Positions 8,211 to 16,490 of a stretch of 64,000 bases of DNA are shown piece by piece. Location of the stretch: assembly GCF_003031265.1 (NCBI RefSeq), contig NZ_CP019966.1, forward strand, positions 1,240,001 through 1,304,000. The letters are read 5' to 3'. Under the pieces are notes generated by a model. That model was not told where the DNA came from. It searched no databases and saw only the letters and a list, made by a program, of their open reading frames with translations. Made by a program: the position numbers and the translations under genes. Numbering within the stretch: the first letter of the stretch is position 1; every line of letters begins with the position of its first letter. The DNA is from Rhodopseudomonas palustris (GTDB lineage Bacteria; Pseudomonadota; Alphaproteobacteria; Rhizobiales; Xanthobacteraceae).

Positions 8211-9545
8211 ATGAAGCGTAATCTGTTTTTTGTCACGGCCAGCCTGCTGGCATTGTCTACGAGTGCTGCGTTCGCGGACGGCAACGTGGTTGTTTTGAAT
8301 CAGTACGACGTCAGTCAACACGCCACGATCGAGCAGTTCAACTCAGGTAACTCTGTCGGCGCTTACAATGGTTGGTCGGGGTTCGACCAGAACAACGGTG
8401 GCCTTGCGGGCAGTAATGTTCTCTCAGTCTCGCAGACCGGTACCGGCAATAGCGTCGGCCGCGACACCAAGGGCGTTCAGTCCGGCACCGGTAACTCAGC
8501 CGACATTAAGCAGGCTGGTGTCAGCAGCGACGTTGAGTTGCAGCAGTTCGGCACAAGCAACGGTGCCGTGCCGACCGGCTGGGACTGGACCAATGACTCG
8601 GGCGTCTTCAACAAGATCGTCCAGGATTCTTCGTCGGTGAGCAGCAAGGTTTCCGTCGTTCAGAATGGCGAAAACAACGTATTCAGCATCAAGCAGGGAA
8701 GCATCAGCAACAACACCTCGGTCACGCAGACCGGCAAATGGGCTATGGCCTATGTTCGTCAGGGGCTCGGTGCTGCCGAGACCGACGGGGCGACAAGCGC
8801 CCAAATGCCGTTCGGCGGCAACTACAACGGTGTCACGATTTCGCAGAACAGTGCCGGCCTGAACTATGCCGTTGCCGTTCAAGGCGGTGGTGATTCGAAT
8901 TCGCTGGGAATCTACCAGAATGGCGATCTGCTCGGAGCCAATGCTTGGCAGGAGGGCGCTGGCAACGTCTTTAGTTCCAATCAATCGGGCGTCGGAAACA
9001 CCGTCGGCATCACCGGGGGAATCTACGGCTCGGATACTCCGATCAAGCAGAAGGGTAATGGCAACTCGTACACTTCTAATCAGAGCGGCACCAATAACAC
9101 CGCGAATGGCACCCAGACGGGCAACGTGAATTTCGTTCTCAACAATCAGGGGGGCGCCAACAATTCGATCTCTGGTTCGCAGACCAACAACAATAACAAC
9201 GTCACAAGCAGTCAATTCGGATCGTACAGCACGCTGGCGTATACGCAGACCAACAGCGGCGGCGGCGCCAATTACATCGTCAATATTCAGAACGGTGCAG
9301 GAACTGTAGGGTCGCGGAACACCGCGGTCGTCAATCAGAGTGGCTTCGGTCAGTACAGCAGCGGACAGCAGTACGGCGGCGATGGCAATTCCGCGAATGT
9401 CACGCAGAGCGGATCGCTCCAGGCGAGCTACTACGTCCAGAACGGCGCAGCCAACACGATTGTCGTCGCCCAGACTGGCGTCGGGAACTACTCTAGTCTC
9501 AATCAGAACGGCTCCGGCAATAACGCGAATATCACGCAGAAATAA
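8211..9545 (+). CDS. csgA: Long curlin-repeat protein (major curli subunit-like)
   Basis: 444 residues. The signal peptide MKRNLFFVTASLLALSTSAAFA is followed by about 25 imperfect repeats of 10-12 residues of the type Q-x-G-x-x-N-x-h-x-h, for example SQTGTGNSVG, NQSGVGNTVGI, VQNGAANTIVV and NQNGSGNNANI. Curlin repeats stack as a beta-solenoid and polymerise into extracellular amyloid. E. coli CsgA is about 150 residues with five double repeats, so this protein is roughly three times longer. Repeats are regular towards the C-terminus and interrupted near the N-terminus by Trp/Asp/Gly-rich inserts. ATG at 8211 has an upstream AGGGAG; a TTG two codons earlier is unlikely. First gene of an operon with csgH, csgB-like, csgF, csgG and a lytic transglycosylase. 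Confidence 0.9.
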   Translation: MKRNLFFVTASLLALSTSAAFADGNVVVLNQYDVSQHATIEQFNSGNSVGAYNGWSGFDQNNGGLAGSNVLSVSQTGTGNSVGRDTKGVQSGTGNSADIKQAGVSSDVELQQFGTSNGAVPTGWDWTNDSGVFNKIVQDSSSVSSKVSVVQNGENNVFSIKQGSISNNTSVTQTGKWAMAYVRQGLGAAETDGATSAQMPFGGNYNGVTISQNSAGLNYAVAVQGGGDSNSLGIYQNGDLLGANAWQEGAGNVFSSNQSGVGNTVGITGGIYGSDTPIKQKGNGNSYTSNQSGTNNTANGTQTGNVNFVLNNQGGANNSISGSQTNNNNNVTSSQFGSYSTLAYTQTNSGGGANYIVNIQNGAGTVGSRNTAVVNQSGFGQYSSGQQYGGDGNSANVTQSGSLQASYYVQNGAANTIVVAQTGVGNYSSLNQNGSGNNANITQK

Positions 9546-9567
9546 GCCGTTGGCCTTCTGTTATTAT

Positions 9568-9593
9568 GAAGCGAGGCGTGCGCGCCTCGCTTC
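9568..9593 (+). terminator. Strong hairpin between curlin and csgH
   Basis: GAAGCGAGGCG-TGCG-CGCCTCGCTTC: 11-bp perfect stem with a 4-nt loop, 23 bp after the curlin stop. No T-run follows, so it is more likely a partial terminator or an mRNA-stabilising 3' end. It would let the abundant fibre subunit be made in excess of the assembly proteins encoded downstream. Confidence 0.65.
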
Positions 9594-9658
9594 CCTTCGG
9601 GAGTCGCGGCGTGAACATCCGTCGCCGGACTCCCAGTGGTTGCGTCGCGGAGAGTCAC

Positions 9659-9979
9659 ATGGCTGTGGATCAAGTCCCGCCGGTTGTTCAGTGTGAGGTC
9701 GAGGCTGCGGTCAGTGGCGGCCATGTCACGTTGCGCGGCGTCATCACTGCGGCGCGCGACGGTGGCGGCAGCTACACGCTGGCCGTCGACAAGACCGGCG
9801 CAACCGGGACCTCGCGGATCAAACAAGCTGGCGCCTTCAGCGCCGCCGCCGAACAGCGCGTGACCGTCGGCAACGTCGTGCTCGATTACAGCACCACCAA
9901 TCGATACGCCGCCAAGCTGGATGTGTCGTTCGGCAACATCACCATTCAATGCGATCTCGATCCGGAGACAGTCAAATGA
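9659..9979 (+). CDS. csgH: CsgH, CsgC-like inhibitor of curli amyloid formation
   Basis: 106 residues from the ATG at 9659, which has GGAGA upstream. CsgH proteins are the alphaproteobacterial counterparts of CsgC: small beta-sandwich periplasmic chaperones that keep curlin soluble. Features that fit: size, alternating beta-strand pattern, and a Cys near each end (VVQCEVEA and ITIQCDLD), which could form a disulfide. The frame is open back to an ATG at 9566, but that start lies inside the 9568 hairpin and its extra residues are basic and non-hydrophobic. No signal peptide is visible from either start, which is odd for a periplasmic protein. The stop overlaps the next start (ATGA at 9976). Confidence 0.8.
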   Translation: MAVDQVPPVVQCEVEAAVSGGHVTLRGVITAARDGGGSYTLAVDKTGATGTSRIKQAGAFSAAAEQRVTVGNVVLDYSTTNRYAAKLDVSFGNITIQCDLDPETVK

Positions 9980-10467
9980 CCGCATCAACGCGAGCGATGC
10001 GAACAGCGGTGCTTCGAGTAGCCGCGGCGATGCTCGGGGGCTTGGCGTTTGTCGGTACGGCATCGGCGCAGTCGACCGATCTCTACACCGATTTTTCCGG
10101 TTATCTTGTGAACTGGGGGCAGCAGGGAGCAGTCGCCGACGGCGCGCTGCCGAGCGGCAGCCACAATACAGCGATCGTCAGCCAGACCGGCAATGCGAAC
10201 TCCGTGACGTCCGATGTGCGCGGCTCGTTGAATGTGACGCTGCAGTCGCAGCTGGGTGCCGGCAATGACTCCAGCTTCACCGTCAACGGCAATCAGAACG
10301 TGCTGCACAACAGTCAGATCGGCGACAACAACAGCGCCAGGATTGACGTCACCGGCAACCGCAACGCCTACAGCAGCACCCAGATCGGCAGCAATCTCAG
10401 CTACGGCCTCAGCCAGGTCGGCAACAATGGCGGGGCCGTCATCGTACAAATGGGAGGTCATCGATGA
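9976..10467 (+). CDS. csgB: CsgB-like curlin minor subunit / nucleator
   Basis: 163 residues. A signal peptide with a hydrophobic core (VLRVAAAMLGGLAFVGTASA) is followed by four to five curlin repeats, such as SQTGNANSVTS, SQIGDNNSARI, TQIGSNLSYGL and SQVGNNGGAVI. Short length, fewer repeats and a basic C-terminus (MGGHR) fit a CsgB-type surface nucleator, although a second fibre subunit is possible. It starts inside the csgH stop (ATGA) and its own stop overlaps csgF in the same way, so translation is coupled along the operon. Confidence 0.82.
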   Translation: MTASTRAMRTAVLRVAAAMLGGLAFVGTASAQSTDLYTDFSGYLVNWGQQGAVADGALPSGSHNTAIVSQTGNANSVTSDVRGSLNVTLQSQLGAGNDSSFTVNGNQNVLHNSQIGDNNSARIDVTGNRNAYSSTQIGSNLSYGLSQVGNNGGAVIVQMGGHR

Positions 10468-10880
10468 AATACGCCGGCATTCTCGCTGCCTTCGCCTTGT
10501 GCGCCAGTGCCGCCGGGGCGGATGCAGGCAGCCTGGTCTATACCCCGACCAATCCGGCATTCGGCGGCAGTCCGCTGAACGGGTCGTGGCAGATGCAGCA
10601 GGCGACCGCGGGCAATCACTTCAACCGCGCGGCGCCCACCAGCGGGCCGCAGCAGCTGACGCAGTCGCAGATCTTTGCCCAGCAGCTGCAGAGCCAGCTC
10701 TACGCCTCGCTCGCCAACCAGGTCACCCAGGCGATCTTCGGCACCAACGCGCAGCAGAGCGGCACCTTCACGTTCCAGGGCACCACGATCAGCTTCGCCA
10801 AAGTCGACGGTCAGACCAACATCACGATCAACGACGGTTCGACCGTCACCCAGATCAGTCTGCCGACCGTGACGCATTGA
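10464..10880 (+). CDS. csgF: CsgF, curli secretion accessory protein
   Basis: 138 residues. Signal peptide MKYAGILAAFALCASAAGADA. The mature N-terminus (GSLVYTPTNPAFGG) is the conserved CsgF segment that threads into the CsgG pore and narrows it; FGGSPLNG is diagnostic. The remainder is Gln/Thr/Ile-rich beta-forming sequence. Known role of the family: exposed on the outer surface, it couples subunit export to nucleation by CsgB. Coupled by an ATGA overlap to the csgB-like gene. Confidence 0.94.
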   Translation: MKYAGILAAFALCASAAGADAGSLVYTPTNPAFGGSPLNGSWQMQQATAGNHFNRAAPTSGPQQLTQSQIFAQQLQSQLYASLANQVTQAIFGTNAQQSGTFTFQGTTISFAKVDGQTNITINDGSTVTQISLPTVTH

Positions 10881-10931
10881 CCCTGTGTTCACCTGCCGGC
10901 GTTGGCCGGAGGTTGTTTGAGGATATTTCGC

Positions 10932-11873
10932 GTGACACGTTATTTCAGATCGATCATTGGCCTCGCCGCAGTGGCCGCTCTGCTCGCCGGCTGCACGCGC
11001 CCCGGCCATCGCGACGCGTTCTTCGAGGAGCCGCCGGTGGTGACGCCGCCGTCGCCGACAGGTGTCAATCTCGAGACCTTGCCGCCGCCGAAGCAGAAGA
11101 TCGACATCGCGATCTATCAATTCCCCGATCTCACCGGCAAGAACGAGCCGAACGACAACGTGGCGGTGTTCTCGCGTGCCGTGACCCAGGGCGGCGCCGG
11201 GCTGGCGATCGATGCGTTGAAGCGCGCCGGTGGTGGAGCCTGGTTCCGCGTCGTCGAGCGTAACGGTCTCAACGATCTGCTGCAGGAGCGGCAGCTTGTC
11301 CGCGCCACCCGCCAGGAGTTCGACCGCGACCGCGCCAAGCCGCTACCGCCGATGCGCTTCGCAGGACTCCTGATCGAGGGCGGCATCGTGGCGTTCGATG
11401 CCAACTACATGACCGGCGGCATCGGCGCCAATTATCTCGGCATCGGCGCCGACACAAAGTTTCGCCGCGACATGGTAACCGTCGCCCTGCGGGTCGCCTC
11501 GGTGCAGACCGGCGAGGTGCTGACCAGCGTCACCACCACCAAGACGGTGTACTCGGTGTCGTTGCAGGGCAACACGTACAAATACGTCGCGCTCGACAAG
11601 CTGCTGCAGATCGAAGCCGGCATCACCCGCACCGAGCCGACCCAGCTTGCGGTGAGGCAGGCGATCGACCTTGCGGTGTATTCCACCATCATGGAGGGCG
11701 CGCGCGACAAGCTGTGGCGGTTCTCCGATCCGGTGATGGAAGCCAAGTTGATCCGCGACTATCTCGACCGCGACAAGCCGCAGCCGGCGTTCATGAAGCC
11801 GTATCTCACCAAGGAGGAGCGGATAGAAGCGGAGAAGATCGATCATTCGCCGGAATGGGCGCCGCGGAGCTGA
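10932..11873 (+). CDS. csgG: CsgG, outer-membrane curli export lipoprotein
   Basis: 313 residues from a GTG start at 10932 with GAGGAT upstream; a TTG further upstream is in frame but poorly placed. A lipobox LLAGC puts the lipidated Cys at residue 21. The rest matches CsgG: IAIYQFPDLTGKNEPND, then FRVVERNGLNDLLQERQL, and the membrane hairpin and constriction region around GGIGANYLGIGADTKFRRD. CsgG forms a nonameric pore through which unfolded curlin is exported. It is longer than the E. coli protein because of a Pro-rich stretch after the lipobox and a C-terminal tail. No csgE-like gene is seen in the window. Two bases separate it from the next gene. Confidence 0.95.
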   Translation: MTRYFRSIIGLAAVAALLAGCTRPGHRDAFFEEPPVVTPPSPTGVNLETLPPPKQKIDIAIYQFPDLTGKNEPNDNVAVFSRAVTQGGAGLAIDALKRAGGGAWFRVVERNGLNDLLQERQLVRATRQEFDRDRAKPLPPMRFAGLLIEGGIVAFDANYMTGGIGANYLGIGADTKFRRDMVTVALRVASVQTGEVLTSVTTTKTVYSVSLQGNTYKYVALDKLLQIEAGITRTEPTQLAVRQAIDLAVYSTIMEGARDKLWRFSDPVMEAKLIRDYLDRDKPQPAFMKPYLTKEERIEAEKIDHSPEWAPRS

Positions 11874-11875
11874 TC

Positions 11876-12670
11876 ATGGCAGCGCGGGCCACTCTCGCCT
11901 GGTTATGGACAGTGGCACTTGCCGCGGTCGCGATCGGTGCGAGTTTCGGCGGTGCGATGGCGCAGCAGCGCGTCGCCGAGGCCGGCGGCCTGGTGGTGAC
12001 GGCGCGCGCCGGCGACTCGTCGTTTGATGCGCCCGTTGCCCCGACCGCCCCATGGGCGCACGTGATCGCGCAAGCCGCGCAGGACAAAGGCCTGCCGCCG
12101 GCATTCCTGACCCGCCTGCTCAATCAGGAAAGCACCATGTTCACGCTGGCGGTGAGCCGCGCCGGCGCCATGGGCATCGCCCAATTCATGCCCGGGACCG
12201 CCGCAGCGCGCGGGCTCGACGATCCGTTCGATCCATTCAAAGCGATCCCCGCCGCGGCACGCTACCTCGCCGACTTGCGCCGCCAGTTCGGCAATCTCGG
12301 CCTCGCGGCCGCCGCCTATAATGCCGGCGCGGGCCGGGTATCGGCCTGGCTGCGCGGCAGCTCCGACCTGCCCGCCGAGACCCGGGATTACGTGCTGCGT
12401 ATCACTGGCTTCAGTGCCGAGGATTGGGCAGCCAACCGGGCCGACGCGACGGCTATCGCGGCAGCCGTGCCCGCCAAGCCGCCGATCACGTCGTTCGCAA
12501 CGGCCGCGTCACCCCGCGCGACTGCCGCGGCGATAACGCCGACCGTCCCGCGCGCAACGTCGCGCGTCGAGGCCGGTCGCAAGGGAGCAAAAAAGCCGAC
12601 CGCCGAGGCGGAGCTGTGTGCCTCGGTCGCGGCCGGCGGACGCAGCTGTATTCTGCAGACGGCGTATTGA
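11876..12670 (+). CDS. Lytic transglycosylase (SLT domain) in the curli operon
   Basis: 264 residues. A signal peptide to about residue 30 is followed by a single SLT/goose-lysozyme-like domain (about 60-160). Catalytic Glu85 lies in LLNQESTMF; AGAMGIAQFMPGTA and AAYNAGAGRV are the family signatures. The C-terminal 100 residues are Ala/Thr/Pro-rich and end with two Cys (ELCASVAAGGRSC). Such enzymes cleave the MurNAc-GlcNAc bond to open the peptidoglycan mesh. ATG at 11876 starts two bases after the csgG stop, so it is very probably part of the curli operon and may clear cell wall for CsgG assembly. That role is inference. Confidence 0.9.
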   Translation: MAARATLAWLWTVALAAVAIGASFGGAMAQQRVAEAGGLVVTARAGDSSFDAPVAPTAPWAHVIAQAAQDKGLPPAFLTRLLNQESTMFTLAVSRAGAMGIAQFMPGTAAARGLDDPFDPFKAIPAAARYLADLRRQFGNLGLAAAAYNAGAGRVSAWLRGSSDLPAETRDYVLRITGFSAEDWAANRADATAIAAAVPAKPPITSFATAASPRATAAAITPTVPRATSRVEAGRKGAKKPTAEAELCASVAAGGRSCILQTAY

Positions 12671-12713
12671 AGCTTCAGGTCGAAGATGTCGTGCGGATCA
12701 GCCGATGCGGCCG

Positions 12714-12992
12714 TCATGGTATGCGGTGGCGCTTGCGCTTCGGCTTGTTGGCCCTGTTGCGGTAATAGTCACGCTCGCGTTTCAGCAACGGCGCAACGTC
12801 ACTCCGCGGCGGTGGTGTCTCTGAAAACGTCGTCACGCCCTGTTGCTTCTCGATGCAGCGGCGCAGCGCCGTGGGGTCGGTCAACAGCGTGCAATCATTG
12901 ACCGCCCGCGGGTTAGGCGACAGCTGCGCCTGAACCGGGTCGGCGAGCATCACGGCGGCACTGACTAGCAGCATTCTCGGGAAACCAGACAT
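12714..12992 (-). CDS. Small secreted protein of unknown function
   Basis: 92 residues, convergent with the curli operon. Signal peptide-like N-terminus (MLLVSAAVMLADPVQAQ); the true start may be the ATG at 12974. The mature part has two Cys (NDCTLL and RRCIEKQ) and a strongly basic C-terminus rich in Arg and Lys. No recognised domain. The shared terminal region and the signal peptide support a real gene, but function is unknown. Confidence 0.6.
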   Translation of the reverse strand: MSGFPRMLLVSAAVMLADPVQAQLSPNPRAVNDCTLLTDPTALRRCIEKQQGVTTFSETPPPRSDVAPLLKRERDYYRNRANKPKRKRHRIP

Positions 12993-13773
12993 CGCGTTGA
13001 GGTCCTGAGGATCTTGTCGACAGTATCGAGTACTTGGAAAATCAACCGCCGTTAGTAATATCGCACCGTCATGCGATTGAGGGGTCGCCAGCGCTGGGCG
13101 TGCGGCGTCAATCGCTCACCGGACGATGCCAGTACCCGCCTGTGGCGATGCGCCGAAGGCGGACGTTCCTGTTCTCCTCCGGGGCAACTCTCGCATCATT
13201 GACACTGAACCCGCAACAGAAGGTTCAGACGCCCAACCATTTTCTCATCGCTCGCTCGGGTCCATGAGGACCAACGCTGTCCTGTTTGGTATCAGCATGA
13301 TGTCGATCATCACATCAGGCTGTGGCGCGGAGCGCCATAGACTTGGCGCCGATTGCGGCGAGCTTATTCCGGCTGGAGCATCTGCTGGCGTCACCGTGAC
13401 CGCGAGGCGAATTCCGGCAGGCGTCGTAGCACCATCGGAGCCTTCGCGAATCGATGGCTGGGGAGGCTGTACTAACGGAGTCGTACGGTCATAAAGCTAT
13501 GGAAGGCAGACCTTGGATAGGCGGTCGCCAGCCGTTTCAGGCCCACTATCCTAAAGTTGATACTTGCGGCGTCGATTGATGCGTCACGTCCGATTTGGAC
13601 GCAGCGCTAAGTCCTGAGACTCTGTGCAACGAGGGCGCCTTCACCGGGGCAGGATCATTAAGTTCCCGAAAGCACTCCGGTTATATCGAGGCATAACACT
13701 CACAACGGCCTCGTCCCTTCTTGGTCATCCGAACCTGATCGCGCTCACGGCCTCTCACAGAAGACGACTCATC
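12993..13773. other. 780-bp stretch without an intact gene
   Basis: Contains only short, unsupported reading frames plus the degenerate gene copy at 13229-13400. The part from 13420 to 13773 shows nothing I can name. An AGAAGACG stretch before the ATG at 13774 is the likely ribosome-binding site of the chemoreceptor. Confidence 0.6.
13229..13400 (+). pseudogene. Decayed copy of the DUF2798-like gene at 15289
   Basis: Aligns base by base with 15289-15460. The similarity begins in the untranslated leader: GAACCCGCAACAGAAGGTTC here, GAACCCGCAACAGGAGGTTC at the intact copy. The start codon ATG has become ACG at 13229; a one-base deletion after CTCATCGC shifts the frame; an in-frame stop follows; and several further indels occur near 13355. 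Conserved blocks include ACCAACGC and TGTCGATCAT. Similarity fades after about 13400. The copies flank the chemoreceptor gene in direct orientation. Confidence 0.8.
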
Positions 13774-15165
13774 ATGTTCAATCATTGGCGTAACAAGAAA
13801 CCGCAGCCCGAAATCGAGAACGAGCCGCAGGACGACGTCCTGCCCCGCCTGCAGGAGCTTGTCCGGTTTCTCGTCAATGGAGATCACGCTCCGATAGAGG
13901 CGGCTGAGGACGAGGTCGCCAAGTCTCTTCTCCCGATCGTCACCATGCTCGACGACAACCATTTTGCCTCGCTCTCTGTGCTGGCGGATATCTGGGTCGC
14001 GCAGACCACGCCGCTCCTCGCCATCGCCCGGATGAATGCCGATATGCAGGACCTTGGTTGTCGCACGCAGGCGGTCGCCGGCGCGGTCAGTGAGCTCTCG
14101 TCATCGATCGCAGAGATCGGGCGTGCGACGGGGGAAGTCGCGAATGAGGCCATCGACGTCCACAACCGCGTAAACGAGAGCGTTGTGGCGGCTGATCAGG
14201 CCGTGGATTCGATTGGTCGGTCGGCCGATGCGGTAGGAGGTCTCAGCCACAAGGTCGACGCATTGAATGGCTCGATCGAGGACATCGCAGGTATCGTCAA
14301 AGCCATCGACGCCATCGCCCGGCAGACCAATCTCCTCGCCCTCAATGCCACGATCGAGGCCGCCCGAGCCGGCGAAGCGGGCCGAGGCTTCTCGGTCGTT
14401 GCAGGTGAGGTCAAAGCTCTATCGACGCAGACCGCGCAGGCGACCGAAGACATTCGGCAACGGATCTTGGGGCTTCAGTCCGGAATGAAGGACATCGTGT
14501 CCGCGATGCGGGAAAGCGGTGAGACCGTCGAGTCGGGGTCCGCGTCCGTCCAAGGCGCCGGGACGATGATCAAGAGCATCAATGAGGCCGTCAATCGTGT
14601 CTCGCACAATATGGCGACTGTGGCAGCGGTTGTTCAGCAGCAGATGGCTGCGACGACGGAGGTCGATCAGGCGATTACCGCCACGGCAAATATGTCAAAC
14701 CATGCTCTATCGGCCATCGAACGCCTCGCCGTGACCATGGATAGGGTCGGCCAAGTGGTGCAGCCACGGCTTCGGGCTCGCGCGCAGGAAGTGGACGACC
14801 GTACGCAGGTTCAACTCGCCAGATCCGATCACGCCAGTTTCAAGAAGCGCGTGATCGACACATTGAATCGACGCGGTGAGGTGAAGGCCAGCGACCTGCC
14901 GGATCATCACGATTGCCGGTTCGGCAAGTGGTACGAGAGCCTGAAAGATCCAGCGTTGAAGAACAGTCCGGCCTACCGTCGCATCCACGACCCGCATCTG
15001 CTTGTCCACGCTGCGGGGAAAGAAGCCGTCGCGCGTTTCCAGGCGGGCGATTTCGAGGCCGCTGTGACCGCTGCCGACAAGATGGAAAAGGCCTCCGTGG
15101 AGGTCTTTACGGCACTGGATGAGATGGCTGTTCTCCTCGCGGCCGGGAAATCGAACGCTGCGTAG
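13774..15165 (+). CDS. Soluble methyl-accepting chemotaxis protein with C-terminal CZB zinc domain
   Basis: 463 residues from ATG 13774. No membrane segment and no signal peptide, so it is a cytoplasmic receptor. A helical N-terminal part (1-100) leads to the MCP signalling hairpin, with [20 protein letters not shown] near 185-205. The C-terminus (about 350-455) is a chemoreceptor zinc-binding domain: His in DHASF, the hallmark DCRFGKWY Cys near residue 381, and His residues in RRIHDPH and VHAAGKE complete the 3His/1Cys site. CZB domains sense zinc or hypochlorous acid in other bacteria. The open frame upstream to 13624 lacks family similarity. Confidence 0.92.
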   Translation: MFNHWRNKKPQPEIENEPQDDVLPRLQELVRFLVNGDHAPIEAAEDEVAKSLLPIVTMLDDNHFASLSVLADIWVAQTTPLLAIARMNADMQDLGCRTQAVAGAVSELSSSIAEIGRATGEVANEAIDVHNRVNESVVAADQAVDSIGRSADAVGGLSHKVDALNGSIEDIAGIVKAIDAIARQTNLLALNATIEAARAGEAGRGFSVVAGEVKALSTQTAQATEDIRQRILGLQSGMKDIVSAMRESGETVESGSASVQGAGTMIKSINEAVNRVSHNMATVAAVVQQQMAATTEVDQAITATANMSNHALSAIERLAVTMDRVGQVVQPRLRARAQEVDDRTQVQLARSDHASFKKRVIDTLNRRGEVKASDLPDHHDCRFGKWYESLKDPALKNSPAYRRIHDPHLLVHAAGKEAVARFQAGDFEAAVTAADKMEKASVEVFTALDEMAVLLAAGKSNAA

Positions 15166-15288
15166 GGGCGGGGATCTGCCCTCAGACCCCACGCGGTAGC
15201 TCACGAGCACTCCCTGCGACCGCGAGGTCGCGGTTCCGCCGGAACAAGCGGCGCTACGAGGACATTGAACCCGCAACAGGAGGTTCAA

Positions 15289-15549
15289 ATGTCCAACCGA
15301 TTTCGCATCGCTTCGCTCGTGTACATGATGACCAACGCCGTGCTGTTCGGCATTGGCATGGTGTCGATCATGACGATCCCGGCTTTGGCGCGCAACGCCA
15401 TGGACTGGGTGCCGATGGCGGTTATCGCGAGCTTCATTCTGGCTGCACCGATTGCCTGGTGGATCGCTCCGCGCCTGCGGGCCCGTTATTGGCGCCATCG
15501 CGACGGCGACGTCATCTCCGGCCCCTCGACCGCGACGGACAATCCTTAA
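15289..15549 (+). CDS. Small two-helix membrane protein (DUF2798-like)
   Basis: 86 residues with two hydrophobic segments (TNAVLFGIGMVSIMTIPAL and PMAVIASFILAAPIAWWI) separated by a short loop with RNAMDW, then a basic tail. Size and layout fit DUF2798. A perfect AGGAGG lies seven bases before ATG 15289. A degenerate duplicate lies at 13229-13400 on the other side of the chemoreceptor. Function unknown. Confidence 0.78.
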   Translation: MSNRFRIASLVYMMTNAVLFGIGMVSIMTIPALARNAMDWVPMAVIASFILAAPIAWWIAPRLRARYWRHRDGDVISGPSTATDNP

Positions 15550-15625
15550 GCGGCTCTATCGACGTTTTACACGTCCGCGAGCAACTTCCGCGCATCAGGC
15601 CGCGGCTGGTCGCCACAGTGCCTGG

Positions 15626-15639
15626 TTGATTAAGATCAA
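15626..15639. promoter_or_regulatory. Perfect FixK/FNR box
   Basis: TTGAT-TAAG-ATCAA, an exact match to the TTGAT-N4-ATCAA consensus bound by FNR, FixK and AadR. It lies 61 bp upstream of the Crp-family gene at 15701, a usual position for activation. Predicts low-oxygen control of the downstream gene or genes. Confidence 0.8.
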
Positions 15640-15700
15640 CCGGGCGCTGCGGTCCTGGCCCCTATCTTCGGCAGGTCGAGCGTGAACCTGGTTGGTCGCG

Positions 15701-16375
15701 ATGAGCTTGCCTGCATTGGATTGGTTGCGCCGTTTCCCGGCCCTGGGGGAACTGCCGGAGACGGAACGAACCTCGCTTGCGCAGGCAGCCATGGCTATGA
15801 GCCTGCCTGCCGGCGCTTCGGTGTTCGCGCCGGACCAGCCCTGCGGCATGTTCATCCTGGTGTGCCGCGGTACGGTCCGCGTGTTTCAGCTCGATCCGGC
15901 CGGCAACGAGATCGTCCTGTACCGGCTCGGGCCCGGGAGCATCTGCATTCTCACCACCTTGGCGCTGCTCGCCTCGGACAGCTACAGCGCCTTCGCAGTG
16001 ACCGAGAGCCCGGTGGAGGCGGTGGGCCTGCCCGCCGCGACCTTCCACGACCTGATGGGTCGCTCGGCGCAATTCCGCAGTTTCGTGTTCAATGCCCAGG
16101 CGGCACGGATGGCGGATCTGATGGCGGTGATCCAGAACGTGGCGTTCGCCTCGATCGAGACGCGTCTGGCGTCACGCCTGCTGGCGCTTGCGGCGGATGG
16201 CCGCGAATTGTCGATCACCCACGCCCAACTGGCCGCCGAGATCGGCTCGGCGCGCGAAGTGGTTAGCCGTCACTTGAAAACGTTCGAGCGTCGCGGCTGG
16301 GTCAGCCTCGGACGCGGACGTGTCGAATTGCGCAATGCCGCCCCACTGCGGGCCGCCGCGCAAGCCGCCCGCTGA
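15701..16375 (+). CDS. Crp/Fnr-family transcriptional regulator
   Basis: 224 residues. The N-terminal cyclic-nucleotide-binding-type beta-roll covers about 15-125 (GTVRVFQLDPAGNEIVLYRL). A long dimerisation helix follows, then a winged helix whose recognition helix is in IGSAREVVSRHLKTFERRGW. It lacks the N-terminal Cys cluster of oxygen-sensing FNR, so it is not an Fe-S sensor; Cys residues at CGMF, VCRG and ICIL are scattered. ATG 15701 is taken rather than the TTG at 15692. A perfect FixK box lies upstream, and DUF2892 and AhpD-like genes follow on the same strand. Probably a DNR-like or redox-responsive regulator of those two. Confidence 0.88.
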   Translation: MSLPALDWLRRFPALGELPETERTSLAQAAMAMSLPAGASVFAPDQPCGMFILVCRGTVRVFQLDPAGNEIVLYRLGPGSICILTTLALLASDSYSAFAVTESPVEAVGLPAATFHDLMGRSAQFRSFVFNAQAARMADLMAVIQNVAFASIETRLASRLLALAADGRELSITHAQLAAEIGSAREVVSRHLKTFERRGWVSLGRGRVELRNAAPLRAAAQAAR

Positions 16376-16414
16376 ACCTCTATTCGCAGATTTTCGACCG
16401 ATCCTTTGTCGCCG

Positions 16415-16427
16415 GTGACTTGGTCAC
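16415..16427. promoter_or_regulatory. Inverted repeat GTGAC-TTG-GTCAC, possible Crp-family operator
   Basis: Perfect 5-bp arms around 3 bp, 63 bp before the DUF2892 start. GTGA/TCAC half-sites resemble Crp-type operators, but the spacing (5 bp between GTGA and TCAC) is one short of the classical 6. A candidate target of the regulator encoded just upstream. Confidence 0.45.
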
Positions 16428-16490
16428 AGACCGTGATGGTGGCGCGCCCTAGAACGAGCGTGTCACTCAACCGAGCGAGGGGAAACGAAG

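Noticed and set aside
13034..13494. Two short plus-strand frames as genes
   Set aside because: They have no ribosome-binding sites and run through the decayed copy of the 15289 gene in mixed frames.
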